Shown in pieces: positions 1-7,870 of a stretch of 64,000 nucleotides of DNA (the stretch's first letter is position 1; each line of letters opens with the position of its first letter). Under the pieces are notes generated by a model. It did not search any database. It was not told the DNA's origin and saw only the letters and a list, made by a program, of their open reading frames with translations. The position numbers were made by a program, and so were the translations under genes. This DNA is from Micromonospora foliorum (GTDB lineage Bacteria; Actinomycetota; Actinomycetes; Mycobacteriales; Micromonosporaceae): NCBI RefSeq assembly GCF_022229015.1, contig NZ_JAKKFF010000446.1, forward strand, positions 42,822 through 106,821, written 5' to 3'.

Positions 1-435
1 CAGAAGGAAGGTGTGAGGGTCAAGGCGCGGGGCCGATCCGGCTTCGGCCGCCTTGAGCGCGACGGCGAGCAACTCTGGCCAGCACAGCCCAGGCCCCCGG
101 AAGCAACCTTCGACCCTCGCCAGGGGAACCGCCGCGTTCCAGTCAGGATGGTGCAGCAGATAGTCGTACCCTCCTTCCCCGGGAAGGTTGCGGTACAAGA
201 CATGAAGGACGTGCCCTGCCGAGAGCGGGACTGACAGCGTTGGCCACTGGCGCTCAGCGCTGACCCGTTCGAAAAACTGCAACAGGTCGGCCTTGCTGAC
301 CCCGAATCCCGCACACAGCGGCTCTTCGACGCCGTTGGTGCATTGCAGCAGGTGGCTCGCCCAGAACAGTGGCTCGTCCATCAGGTACGCCCCATCGACC
401 AATGGGTCGTCTTCATAGCCTGGAATCATGGGCAT
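1..435 (-). CDS. Hypothetical protein, 3' end cut off by the window edge
   Basis: An open minus-strand frame reads from ATG at 435 (or the in-frame ATG at 429) and runs off the left edge, giving at least 145 residues. The sequence is acidic and aromatic-rich at the start (MIPGYEDDPLVDGAY), has no signal peptide or membrane segment and shows no motif I recognise. Third codon positions are mostly G or C, as expected for a real gene here, and the upstream 195 bp hold no other gene. No clear ribosome binding site precedes either ATG. Function unknown. Confidence 0.6.
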   Translation of the reverse strand, partial: MPMIPGYEDDPLVDGAYLMDEPLFWASHLLQCTNGVEEPLCAGFGVSKADLLQFFERVSAERQWPTLSVPLSAGHVLHVLYRNLPGEGGYDYLLHHPDWNAAVPLARVEGCFRGPGLCWPELLAVALKAAEAGSAPRLDPHTFLL

Positions 436-580
436 CGGCGGATTCTGGCACAGACCTCTGACCCCAGCTCGACCCCCGCATGACGCCAACGGCTACCAGG
501 ATGAACGCTGGCTACGTCGAGATGGCCGGACTTCTGCCTATCAGGCGATCGTGAAATGCCGTGGTGAGCGCATGAAACGC

Positions 581-618
581 CGAACGGCGGCCCGCTGAAT
601 CAGTCGGGCCGCCGTTCG
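581..618 (-). terminator. Terminator after the cold-shock gene
   Basis: A perfect 14-bp inverted repeat (arms 581-594 and 605-618, 10-nt loop) begins 12 nt past the stop codon of the cold-shock gene. The T tract after it is weak, as is usual in high-GC actinomycetes. Confidence 0.75.
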
Positions 619-629
619 CAGTGTGTGGA

Positions 630-833
630 TCAAACCGGGCGGATGTTCTCCGCCTGCGGGCCCTTCTGGCCTTGGGTGATGTCGAACTCCACCTTCTGGT
701 TCTCGTCGAGGCTGCGGAAGCCGCTCGCCGAGATCGCGGAGAAGTGGGCGAAGACGTCAGCGCCGCCGTCGTCCGGGCTGATGAAGCCGAAACCCTTGTC
801 GGCGTTGAACCACTTCACGGTGCCTGTAGTCAT
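630..833 (-). CDS. csp: Cold-shock protein (CspA family)
   Basis: A 67-residue single cold-shock domain that binds single-stranded RNA and DNA and acts as an RNA chaperone in the cytoplasm. The RNP1 motif KGFGFI is at residues 13-18 and the RNP2 motif DVFAHF at 26-31; the N-terminal TGTVKWFN is typical. The start at 833 is chosen over an upstream in-frame ATG because GAAGGAG lies just before it and the family begins here. The gene stands alone, with its own terminator and a leader of at least 130 nt that contains a terminator-like hairpin, which suggests regulation after initiation. Confidence 0.95.
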   Translation of the reverse strand: MTTGTVKWFNADKGFGFISPDDGGADVFAHFSAISASGFRSLDENQKVEFDITQGQKGPQAENIRPV

Positions 834-913
834 GTCTGCTCCTTCGCAGGCTGTTAGAGACCGCACTGTGCGGACCCTTACGCCGCCGCGTTGATCACCC
901 GCGTCGAAACGAC

Positions 914-963
914 ACGAAAAACGAAAAGCGCCTGGGGGGTTTCAGATGCCCCCATCAGGCGCT
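914..963 (-). terminator. Terminator-like hairpin in the cold-shock leader
   Basis: On the minus strand an 8-bp outer stem (arms 956-963 and 927-934) continues, past a 2-nt bulge, into a GGGGG/CCCCC inner stem and is followed by a TTTTCGTTTTTCG tail. This is full intrinsic-terminator geometry, rare in this window. It lies about 94 nt upstream of the cold-shock start and about 170 nt downstream of the gene at 1135-1605, so it is either the terminator of that gene or an attenuator in the cold-shock leader. Nothing else was seen between 834 and 1134. Confidence 0.65.
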
Positions 964-1134
964 GGATAACGTCTACGGAAATCAAAACTGCAACGCGGCT
1001 ACCGTAGCACATGATCCATCGTCGAGCCGATCAAGGTGAGTGGGCCCGGTCACTGGTCTGCTTCATCGGTGCCGCCCTGGCCACCCGGGAAGGAACGTCG
1101 ACCAGGCCGCCGCTGCCGCGACCACACCGGTCGG

Positions 1135-1605
1135 TCAGCCGCCCGGGCAGCGGGTGTCACCGCCGCTGTGTTCCACGCAGTGCCCCGGCGGGCCGGGCGT
1201 CGTCGCTGCCGGCGCCGGATCGAGGTCCCGGCCGGCGAGGACGGCGAACGGTACGGCGGGCACGGCGATCACGACGGTGAGCACCAGGAAGACGACTGCG
1301 GTGCGTGCCCGCCGCAGTTGGTACGCGACGAGCGCGATGATTGCCGGCCCGGCGGTCGCGACCAACGCGGCGACCAGCAGGGCGACGCTCGCCCGACGTT
1401 TGAGGTCCTCGAACTCGCCGGGCTGGTCGCCGTAGCTGACGCTCCACTGCTCCAAGCCGATGCCCACCCACCACACGGCCGCCGCGATCAGCCCGCAGAC
1501 CCAGACCAGGACCAGGAATCCCACGATCGGACCACCCCGTCGACCCGCGCCGACCGCATCAGACGTCATGCCGTCCAGCGTGGATGGGTCAACACGGCCG
1601 GGCAT
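1135..1605 (-). CDS. Small membrane protein
   Basis: A protein of up to 156 residues with three hydrophobic stretches (about 26-50, 72-97 and 104-125) and a Gly/Pro-rich polar C-terminus containing two cysteines. The loop between helices one and two is acidic. No family recognised. The ATG at 1605 lies 12 nt after the stop of the broken frame at 1618-1938, an operon-like spacing; the in-frame ATG at 1569 is an alternative start, and neither has a strong ribosome binding site. Its role is unknown. Confidence 0.65.
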   Translation of the reverse strand: MPGRVDPSTLDGMTSDAVGAGRRGGPIVGFLVLVWVCGLIAAAVWWVGIGLEQWSVSYGDQPGEFEDLKRRASVALLVAALVATAGPAIIALVAYQLRRARTAVVFLVLTVVIAVPAVPFAVLAGRDLDPAPAATTPGPPGHCVEHSGGDTRCPGG

Positions 1606-1617
1606 GAGTCGGCGTAC

Positions 1618-1938
1618 TCAGGTTTGCCCGGCGGGGACGGGCGGGGGGACCACCTGGTCGCACGGGTTGCCGGCGACGCAGGTCGAGGCGTCGCGCCGTG
1701 CCGAGTCCCGGCTTCCGCCGATATCCACGACGGCGGCCGCCACCGACACCCTCACCGTCGGCCTGGCCCAGGAACTCGTCTCCGCTCGCACACCATCGCG
1801 ACGCCGATCCGCGCCCGCGCTGACGCGGACGTATCTGGCGCCAACCGGCTACCCCTCATATTGGCTGGCATAGAACAGGTGAAGCGTCGCCGCGACCTCG
1901 ACCGCGCACATACCTTGTTCGGACAGGTCAAATTCCAC
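1618..1938 (-). pseudogene. Hypothetical protein gene interrupted by one TAG codon
   Basis: A 107-codon minus-strand frame starts with GTG at 1938 (GGTGA 6 nt upstream) and ends with TGA at 1618. It is open except for one TAG at 1849-1851. The codon use is typical of the genome throughout, and the translation on both sides looks like one protein: an N-terminal part with VEVAATLHLFYAS, then after the stop GARYVRVSAGAD, a beta-strand-like VRVSVAAAVVDIGGS and a cysteine-containing tail. A single base change from GAG (Glu) would restore it. The next gene (1605, same strand) follows within 15 nt, so the two may have formed an operon. Family not recognised. It could also be a sequencing error. Confidence 0.55.
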
Positions 1939-2029
1939 CGAGGTTCACCAGCCACTGTGTAAAAGCGACACGTCGAGTACGTCTATCGATATAGGCTGGG
2001 CTGGAAGTCACCTTCGTGAAGGGAGACCG

Positions 2030-2392
2030 ATGACCACGCGACGAATGAGTGCTCGGCTGGCAGGTATCGCGCTGCTCGCGGCGGCGGTGACCTACGTTGT
2101 GCCCGCGACACCGGCGTCGGCGGCCTGCGGGCAGGGCTGGTCGGACCGGAGCAGCCGTACGGCCGTGGTGACGGCGGACGGTGTCCGTTACCGTACCGGG
2201 CCGCACACGTCCTGCACCGCCTATGGCCAGGTGAATCGCGGCGTGACGGCGTACCTGGACTGCGCCACGCGCGGGGACACGGTCAACGGCATCGCCGTCT
2301 GGTGGCACGCTCGCTTCAGCACCGGTGGGTCCGGATTCATCAGCGGGGCGTACCTCAACCCGTGGGTCCAGTACACCACCGAGAACTGCTGA
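2030..2392 (+). CDS. Secreted SH3-like domain protein
   Basis: A 120-residue exported protein. Residues 1-31 form a signal peptide (MTTRRMSAR, hydrophobic core, cleavage after ASA). The mature part has four cysteines, probably two disulfides, and an SH3b-like pattern (DGVRYRTGPHTSC, then AYGQV, VTAYLDC, VWWHARF, GFISGAYL). Such domains bind cell wall or act as small secreted inhibitors; the precise role is not shown here. GAAGGGAG just upstream supports the start. The gene is alone between two unrelated units. Confidence 0.75.
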   Translation: MTTRRMSARLAGIALLAAAVTYVVPATPASAACGQGWSDRSSRTAVVTADGVRYRTGPHTSCTAYGQVNRGVTAYLDCATRGDTVNGIAVWWHARFSTGGSGFISGAYLNPWVQYTTENC

Positions 2393-2620
2393 TCGGCCGA
2401 TCGGCCGGAGCCAGGGCTCGCACTCGCGACCAACGACCTGGTTCCGGTCGATCGACGGCTCGACGTGGGTCCGGTCCTCGCGGCCCGGTAGGTTCTCGCC
2501 GCTGGTAGTGCTTTGTCAGGTGCTGGTGGCGCTGTTCGACGGCACGTTCGCCGGTGGCGAGCAGCTGCGCGGCACATGCTTCGGCACCGTCGAGTTCCCC
2601 GGCGGAAATCTGGATGGAGC

Positions 2621-2626
2621 TAGGCT
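2621..2626 (+). promoter_or_regulatory. -10 box for a leaderless cupin mRNA
   Basis: TAGGCT is followed by exactly 6 nt and then ATG at 2633, so transcription should start at or next to the A of the start codon. No ribosome binding site is present, in agreement. Confidence 0.55.
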
Positions 2627-2632
2627 CCCGCC

Positions 2633-2977
2633 ATGCTGATCATCGAAGGCGCGGGCCGGTGGACCGCACCCACCGGGGTCGCCAACGACTGGGTCGAACA
2701 CCTCAGAGTGCCGGACCTGTCGGTGGGAACGTACTGCATCCCTGCGGGCGGTCTCGACGATCAGAGCCCGCACACCGAGGATGAGATCTACGTGGTCACC
2801 GCAGGACGGGCCCGGACCGTGACCCCGGACGGCGCGGCCGAGGTGGGGCCGGGGTCGGTGATCTTCGTGCCCGCTGGCGAGGAGCACCGGTTCGAAGAGG
2901 TGACCGAGGATTTGGCGCTGCTGGTGGTGTTCGGTCCGGCGTACGGCTCGCGCGCTCCGGGTCGGCGAGCCGAGTAG
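2633..2977 (+). CDS. Cupin domain protein
   Basis: A 114-residue single cupin barrel. Motif 1 is degenerate (PHTEDEIYVVTAGRAR, about residues 46-62, with His and Glu ligands) and motif 2 is PGSVIFVPAGEEHRF (about 73-87). These could hold a metal, but the product may be an enzyme or only a small-molecule binder. No signal peptide. It appears to be a single gene with its own leaderless promoter and shares a terminator hairpin with the converging gene downstream. Confidence 0.85.
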   Translation: MLIIEGAGRWTAPTGVANDWVEHLRVPDLSVGTYCIPAGGLDDQSPHTEDEIYVVTAGRARTVTPDGAAEVGPGSVIFVPAGEEHRFEEVTEDLALLVVFGPAYGSRAPGRRAE

Positions 2978-3034
2978 GGCGGGCCGGGGCCGCCAGCTCC
3001 GAGGTCGGCGTCGGTCCTAAGGAGAACCAGATGA

Positions 3035-3069
3035 CCTGGGGACGGCCGCCGAACGCGGCCGTCCCCAGG
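3035..3069. terminator. Bidirectional terminator between convergent genes
   Basis: Perfect 13-bp inverted repeat (3035-3047 with 3057-3069, 9-nt loop) between the cupin gene (+) and the sugar dehydrogenase gene (-). Confidence 0.8.
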
Positions 3070-3093
3070 GGTGGTGCGCAGGTGGAGCGAGGT

Positions 3094-4338
3094 TCAGCGG
3101 TGCGCGGCTCCGCCGGTGGGGGCTGGCTGCACTCGCTCGAACCGCACCCGGCTCAGCCACCCCGGGAGGTCACTGAGTACGTACACCTCGCCGTTCACGT
3201 CGGTGCCGAACGCGGTCGGCTGGGTGGGGAAGGTGCCGATCTCAGCGGACTCGTAGCCGCCCGTGGACTTGGGACGCACGGCGAACGCGCGGGTCGAGCA
3301 GTAGTCGCTCGCGATGTAGGTTCCCCGCGCCTCCGGGGTGGCGGACCCCCGGTACACCAGACCGCCGATGATGGAGCAGTTCTCCGTCATGTAGTGGTCG
3401 TATTCGACGACCGGGTCGGTAAGCCGCACACCCGGCCGGCACTGCGTCTCGTCGAAGACCGGCGTGCCCTCTCGGCAGGACCAGCCGAGGTTCGCGCCAC
3501 GCTGCGACGGGCGGATGTGGTTGATCTCCTCGATCAGGCCCTGACCGACATCACCGATCCACAGCGAGTTGTCGACCGGGTCGATGGAGAACTTCCACGG
3601 GTTGCGCAGCCCGTAGACCCAGATTTCTGGACGCGCGCCCTGCGTGCGGACGAACGGGTTGTCGAAGGGCACGCAGTAGGGCTTGCCCCCGCAGGAGCGG
3701 TTGACGTCGATCCGCAGAATCTTGCCGAGCAGGGTGCCCAGGTTCTGACCGGACTTGAACGGGTCATTCGCGTAGCCACCGTCGCCAAGGGACCAGTAGA
3801 GGTAGCCGTCGCGACCGAACGCCACCTGGCCGCCGTTGTGGTTGCCGTACTCGGCGTGCTCCTGAGTGAGCAGCACCTGGACCCGGTCGGGAGCGCCGAT
3901 GGGCACCCGCGCCAGGGTCAGCGCGCCGGCCGGCAGGCTCGTGTAGGCCACGTAGAGCATCCCGGTCCGCGCGAAGTTCGGCGCGGGAGTGATGCCGAGG
4001 AGGCCGCGCTCGTTGTCCGACGTGTCGATCCGGGCGGTCAGGTCGAGCACCGGCTCGGCCGCCAGACCGGTGTCGGGGTGGTAGGCGCGGACGGTGCCGT
4101 TCTTCTCCGCGATCAGCATTCGGCCGTCCGGCAGGCCAGTGATCGCGATCGGACGCTGCAGACCGAAGGCCACCTGTTCGGATACCACGGTCAGCTCAGC
4201 GAGTGGGGCAGCGCGGGGGTGGGATCTGTCGGCCGCGGCGGTGGCGGCCACTGGCGCCGGTGGCGACAGGGACGCGGCCAGGGCCAGAACGATCAGCCCG
4301 GCCAGCATGGTGGCCGGGCGATAACGCCGTCGTGACAT
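3094..4338 (-). CDS. Secreted PQQ-type sugar dehydrogenase (glucose/sorbosone dehydrogenase family)
   Basis: A 414-residue exported six-bladed propeller. Members oxidise sugars such as aldoses to lactones with PQQ, outside the cell. Residues 1-36 are a signal peptide (SRRRYRP then a hydrophobic core). Family signatures follow in order: GLPDGRMLIAEKNG, DNERGLLGI, NHNGGQVAFGRDGYLY, GLRNPWKFSID, WIGDVGQ and NLGWSCREG; PVVEYDH and a late IIGGLVYRG close the fold. Length is usual. The start at 4338 is supported by GAGGAG seven bases upstream; an earlier in-frame start would place the operator inside the gene. Transcription is probably repressed through the CebR-like operator upstream, which would tie it to plant polysaccharide use. 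The exact substrate is unknown. Confidence 0.88.
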   Translation of the reverse strand: MSRRRYRPATMLAGLIVLALAASLSPPAPVAATAAADRSHPRAAPLAELTVVSEQVAFGLQRPIAITGLPDGRMLIAEKNGTVRAYHPDTGLAAEPVLDLTARIDTSDNERGLLGITPAPNFARTGMLYVAYTSLPAGALTLARVPIGAPDRVQVLLTQEHAEYGNHNGGQVAFGRDGYLYWSLGDGGYANDPFKSGQNLGTLLGKILRIDVNRSCGGKPYCVPFDNPFVRTQGARPEIWVYGLRNPWKFSIDPVDNSLWIGDVGQGLIEEINHIRPSQRGANLGWSCREGTPVFDETQCRPGVRLTDPVVEYDHYMTENCSIIGGLVYRGSATPEARGTYIASDYCSTRAFAVRPKSTGGYESAEIGTFPTQPTAFGTDVNGEVYVLSDLPGWLSRVRFERVQPAPTGGAAHR

Positions 4339-4373
4339 GGTCAGCTCCTCGGGCAGGTGGATTGGTGTGCGGT

Positions 4374-4389
4374 GTGGGAGCGTTCCCAC
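4374..4389. promoter_or_regulatory. CebR-like LacI-family operator
   Basis: GTGGGAGCGTTCCCAC differs by one base from the TGGGAGCGCTCCCA palindrome bound by the cellobiose repressor CebR of Streptomyces. On the minus strand it sits just after a candidate promoter (TTGGAT, 17 nt, TTATCG) and covers the expected start of transcription of the sugar dehydrogenase gene. Confidence 0.7.
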
Positions 4390-4555
4390 GATAACATCGG
4401 CTTGGATCAATATCCAACCGACGTCTGGCCGCCATCCGTTCGAGTTGGCGACTCCGACTCGCTACGCCCAGGGGCACCGGCGGACCCGGGCTGTCGCGCG
4501 ACCTCCGGAGCGGGTGACAACGGGCGGTAGGGTGAGTTACCGATCGATACGAACG

Positions 4556-5074
4556 GTGGTGCCGGTGAGTGTGGTCCAGGCGGGTGTCACCGCGACGACG
4601 ACGTTGCTGGCGGTCCTGATCGGTGGATGGCTCACCGTCCGGGCTCAGGACCGGCTGTGGCGGCGCGACCAGGATCGACAGTGGCGTGACATCCGGTTGA
4701 ACGCGTACACCGAATTCATCGGCGCGGTCCGGGAGTACGTGGCCTTCGTCCTCAACCCGGCCGCCCGCATCACCGCGGTGCCGCGCCCGCGTGATCCGGG
4801 TGATCTCATGCCGTTCTTCGACGACGAGGGCAGCCGCTACCGGGAGCGGCTGGAGAGCACCAAGACCGCGCTTCGGCTGGTAGCCGGCCAGGTCGAGGTG
4901 GTGAGCGGTTCGTCGGAGCTGGTGCGCCAGGCCCGGCTCCTGGCAGCCACCCGGGCGGGCAGCGACGCCCAGGCGTTGCCCGCCGATCGGTTCGACGCCC
5001 TGTGGGAGGCCGAGCGCCGATTCATCGAGGTGGCCCGGGCCGAACTCGGCCTGCCCTCCGCGTTCGCGACCTGA
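4556..5074 (+). CDS. Membrane-anchored hypothetical protein
   Basis: About 172 residues. A single N-terminal membrane helix (VVQAGVTATTTLLAVLIGG) is followed by an Arg/Asp-rich segment (RAQDRLWRRDQDRQWRD) and a helical cytoplasmic domain, a layout common in actinobacterial proteins of unknown role. The frame is open further upstream, but coding character starts only at the helix; the GTG at 4556 is a guess and 4565 is equally possible. No ribosome binding site was seen. It stands between divergent transcription from 4338 and the LtrA gene. Confidence 0.65.
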   Translation: MVPVSVVQAGVTATTTLLAVLIGGWLTVRAQDRLWRRDQDRQWRDIRLNAYTEFIGAVREYVAFVLNPAARITAVPRPRDPGDLMPFFDDEGSRYRERLESTKTALRLVAGQVEVVSGSSELVRQARLLAATRAGSDAQALPADRFDALWEAERRFIEVARAELGLPSAFAT

Positions 5075-5180
5075 TGGCCGCCACGTGACCGATTGAGGCA
5101 ACCCCAACTCACACCAGGTGAGGGCTGGCGCAACTCCGCTGGCTGCCGGCTCGTTGGTCACAAGGGGCGGACGGAGGCAG

Positions 5181-6419
5181 ATGATGGCGGCGGGTCGGGG
5201 TGCCGAGCTGCTGCGTCCTCCCACCAGCTCGGGCCGTGCGACGTTCCTGGAGCTGTTCTTCGATCTGGCCTTCGTCGTGGCCCTCACCCGGGTCTCGCAG
5301 CGCTTCGCCGGTTTGAGCGATGACAGTGGCTGGGCGCTCGTCACAGGGTTCGGACGTACCCTGCTGCTCTTTCTGGCGTTGTGGCTGATCTGGTCGCACA
5401 CCGCCTGGATCACCAGTCGCTACGAACCAGAGCGGCCGATCATTCAGGCCGTCGTGGTCGGCACCATGTTCGCCGGCCTGATCATGGCGGTGACGCTGCC
5501 GCGCGCCATGGAGGAGCGGGCGCTGCCGTTCGTGGCCGCGTACCTGATGGTGATGGTGGTGCGGCCGCTGGTGGTCGCCGCCGCGCTGCGTGGTCATCCG
5601 CGACGCCTGGTGCCGTTCCGGCTTGCCGTGTGGGCTTCGGCGAGCGCGCCTCTGTGGCTGGCCGGCGCGTTGGGTCCGGACCGACTTCGCCTGCCGCTGT
5701 GGGCTGCCGCCCTCGCCGTCGACTACCTCGCCTGGTCCCTGGGCTGGCCGCTGCCGTGGCTCGGGGCCTCGAATGTGAGCCGCTGGCGGATCGCGGGGAC
5801 TCATCTCGCCGACCGTTACCAGCAGGTGTTTCTCATCGCGCTCGGTGAGTCGATTCTGGTCATCGGCGTGGTCTTCAGCGGCACGGACTATTCCGCCGAG
5901 CGGGCAGCCGCCTTCGCGGTCGCGTTCGCCACCAGCGCGTTGCTCTGGCGGATCTACTTTCACCGCGCCGGTCTGCTGCTGACGGATGCGTTGGATCGGG
6001 CGGTCATGCCCGGCCGGCTGGGCGCGGCGTCGGAACGGACGCACCTGCTGATCGTGCTCAGCGTGCTCGTCACGTCGGTCGGCTACGAACTGGTGATCGA
6101 TCAACCGTTCGGGCAGCCGAGGCCCAGTTGGCTGCTGTTCGTGGTGGGCGGGCCCATGCTCTTCCTCGTCGCCCGTATGCGGCTGGAGTACGAGATCTTC
6201 GGCCGGGTCACCCAGTCCCGCGTCATCGGATTGGTGGCCCTGCTGGTGTTCACGCCGGCGTTGGCCCGTTGGACGCCGATGGTCGGGCTGAGCGTGGTGG
6301 CCGGAGTGCTGGCCCTGGTCGCGCTCCTCGACGCGCTGCGCAGTCGGGGACAGCCGGTGGAGGTTCCCGCCTCGCCGATCGGGAGGGCGGCACCCGAGGT
6401 TCGCGATTCCGAGGCGTGA
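5181..6419 (+). CDS. Low temperature requirement protein A (LtrA) family membrane protein
   Basis: A 412-residue integral membrane protein with about eleven hydrophobic segments and a short cytoplasmic tail. The family signature FLELFFDLAFVVALTRVS occurs near residue 20, with the typical internal Trp/Arg positions later (HLADRYQQVFLIALGES). LtrA was named for a cold-growth phenotype in Listeria; the biochemical activity is not established. The ATG at 5181 is chosen because GGAGG lies just before it and the family begins shortly after; an upstream in-frame ATG at 5118 has no such site. Confidence 0.88.
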   Translation: MMAAGRGAELLRPPTSSGRATFLELFFDLAFVVALTRVSQRFAGLSDDSGWALVTGFGRTLLLFLALWLIWSHTAWITSRYEPERPIIQAVVVGTMFAGLIMAVTLPRAMEERALPFVAAYLMVMVVRPLVVAAALRGHPRRLVPFRLAVWASASAPLWLAGALGPDRLRLPLWAAALAVDYLAWSLGWPLPWLGASNVSRWRIAGTHLADRYQQVFLIALGESILVIGVVFSGTDYSAERAAAFAVAFATSALLWRIYFHRAGLLLTDALDRAVMPGRLGAASERTHLLIVLSVLVTSVGYELVIDQPFGQPRPSWLLFVVGGPMLFLVARMRLEYEIFGRVTQSRVIGLVALLVFTPALARWTPMVGLSVVAGVLALVALLDALRSRGQPVEVPASPIGRAAPEVRDSEA

Positions 6420-6518
6420 CCGCGCGGCCGTGGCGGACCCGCGACCACGTGAAGACGTCACCGCCGTGATCGCCTGCCCCGCCGCGTAACACGGCGTCGT
6501 CGCGTGGCTGTCGTGGTA

Positions 6519-7127
6519 CTAGCCGGAGGATCCGGTCGACTGGCGCTCGGCATTGATCGAGAGAAGGCCTTCGACGCCGCGCAGGAAGGTCTCGGACACG
6601 AGCGCGGGGTCGAAGAGGCATCCGGCTGCCATGGCGCCGTCGCGGAGCATGACGAAGTGGCGCGCGGCGGGATCCGCCGTCTCCTGGTGAACCTGTGCCA
6701 TCAGTGTGCTGAGCGTGTCCAGGAACCATTGCCGGTGGGCGATGATCTCCTGGCGTACGGGGTGGTCCGCGGCGGGATATTCCGCTGCGGCGTTCAGGAA
6801 GGCGCATCCACGGAACCCGGGGGACTGGATGTGCTGCGCGATGGAGCCGGCGATGGCCCGGAGTGGGTCGACCGGCGACGAGCCGGTGGCGATGGCCGCG
6901 TCGACCGTGCTGCGCTCCATCTCGTGGACTTCCCGCAGGTAGGCGAGGATGAGGTCGTCCTTGCTGGGGAAGTGCCGGTAGAACGTCGCCCGGGTCACCT
7001 TCGCCTCGGCGATGATCCGGTCAATGCCGACGGAATGGATGCCCTCCGCGTAGAAGCGCCTGGTCGCCGTGGCGAGAAGCCGGAGGCGCGCCTCAGAGGG
7101 CCGAGCGTCGGGTTTGCCGCGCGTCAT
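6519..7127 (-). CDS. TetR family repressor
   Basis: A 202-residue one-component repressor. The N-terminal helix-turn-helix spans about residues 15-60 (GIDRIIAEAKVTRATFYRHFPSKDDL); the C-terminal all-helical domain should bind a small ligand. The mRNA is probably leaderless: TAAGAT lies 6 nt upstream of the ATG. It is divergent from the membrane protein and flavin disulfide reductase genes, and three copies of one operator lie between them, one of them in the promoter spacer of this gene. It therefore probably represses itself and the neighbouring pair. Ligand unknown. Confidence 0.92.
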   Translation of the reverse strand: MTRGKPDARPSEARLRLLATATRRFYAEGIHSVGIDRIIAEAKVTRATFYRHFPSKDDLILAYLREVHEMERSTVDAAIATGSSPVDPLRAIAGSIAQHIQSPGFRGCAFLNAAAEYPAADHPVRQEIIAHRQWFLDTLSTLMAQVHQETADPAARHFVMLRDGAMAAGCLFDPALVSETFLRGVEGLLSINAERQSTGSSG

Positions 7128-7145
7128 ACCACCATCTTAGCGGAT

Positions 7146-7280
7146 AGAACGTTCGGTCTGCTGGACGTGAGCAGCGGCAGCGGCGTGTCGATGGCGAGGG
7201 ACCCGCTCAAGTAGATAGAACGATCGGTCTTGACGATGGGAGCTGAGCCTGTCATGCTCGGTAGGTAGAACGTTCGGTCT
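7146..7280. promoter_or_regulatory. Three copies of a TetR-type operator
   Basis: AGAACGTTCGGTCT occurs at 7146-7159 and 7267-7280, and AGAACGATCGGTCT at 7217-7230. Each is an imperfect inverted repeat (AGA.CG..CG.TCT) flanked by TA on the left. The first lies inside the leaderless tetR promoter; the second touches the -35 (TTGACG, 7230-7235) and the third the start region of the promoter for the gene at 7309. This is the expected arrangement for repression in both directions. Confidence 0.85.
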
Positions 7281-7308
7281 CCCTACCTCTCCGCTGAAAG
7301 GGTCACCC

Positions 7309-7869
7309 GTGACCACCATTGCTGCTCCGACCGGCATCTCCCAGACCGCGTCCGCACTGCGGCGGTTGTACTTCGTCCGCTTCGCGTTCGCCATCGTGTG
7401 GGCACTCGTGACCATCGCCACCGCCAAGGAGATCGGTCCGCTCGCGGTGGCGCTGTTCGTGCTCTACCCGCTGTTCGACGTGGGCGCCGCCATCTACGAC
7501 CTCCGGTCCTCACGGGCCACCGGCTCGCCGGCCCTGCTGTACGTGAACGTCGCGGTGAGCCTGATCACGGCGATCGGCGTGGGTGTCGCGGGCGCGTCCG
7601 GCGTTCCCGCCGTCCTGCGTGTGTGGGGCGCCTGGGCGATCGTCGCCGGGTTGGTCCAGTTGGTCGTCGGTGTCACCCGGCGGAAGATGGGCGGCCAGTG
7701 GCCGATGATCATCAGTGGCGGCATCTCCGTTCTGGCTGGTGGGTCCTTCATCGCCGGTGCTTCCGCGGATCACCCGTCGCTGACCAACGCTGCCGGCTAC
7801 GCCATTCCCGGCGCCATCTTCTTCCTCATCGCGGCTGTCCGCCTCGGCCGTACCGCGAAGGGCAACTGA
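7309..7869 (+). CDS. DUF308-like integral membrane protein
   Basis: A 186-residue protein with six hydrophobic helices arranged as three pairs, resembling the HdeD/DUF308 group of small membrane proteins. The helices are separated by short charged turns (DLRSSRATG, TRRKMGGQW). It starts with GTG at 7309 after GAAAGG. The next gene follows after 1 nt, so the two are cotranscribed and probably derepressed together when the divergent TetR regulator binds its ligand. A part in stress or drug tolerance is possible but only inferred from the context. Confidence 0.8.
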   Translation: MTTIAAPTGISQTASALRRLYFVRFAFAIVWALVTIATAKEIGPLAVALFVLYPLFDVGAAIYDLRSSRATGSPALLYVNVAVSLITAIGVGVAGASGVPAVLRVWGAWAIVAGLVQLVVGVTRRKMGGQWPMIISGGISVLAGGSFIAGASADHPSLTNAAGYAIPGAIFFLIAAVRLGRTAKGN

Positions 7870-7870
7870 C

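Noticed and set aside
480..600. Short plus-strand frame before the csp terminator (DANGYQDERWLRRDG)
   Set aside because: No start codon or ribosome binding site, and it ends inside the csp terminator.
3031..4335. A 434-codon plus-strand frame with AAGGAG before its ATG
   Set aside because: It is completely antisense to the PQQ sugar dehydrogenase gene, its translation is low-complexity and matches no family, and a terminator hairpin begins at its fourth base.
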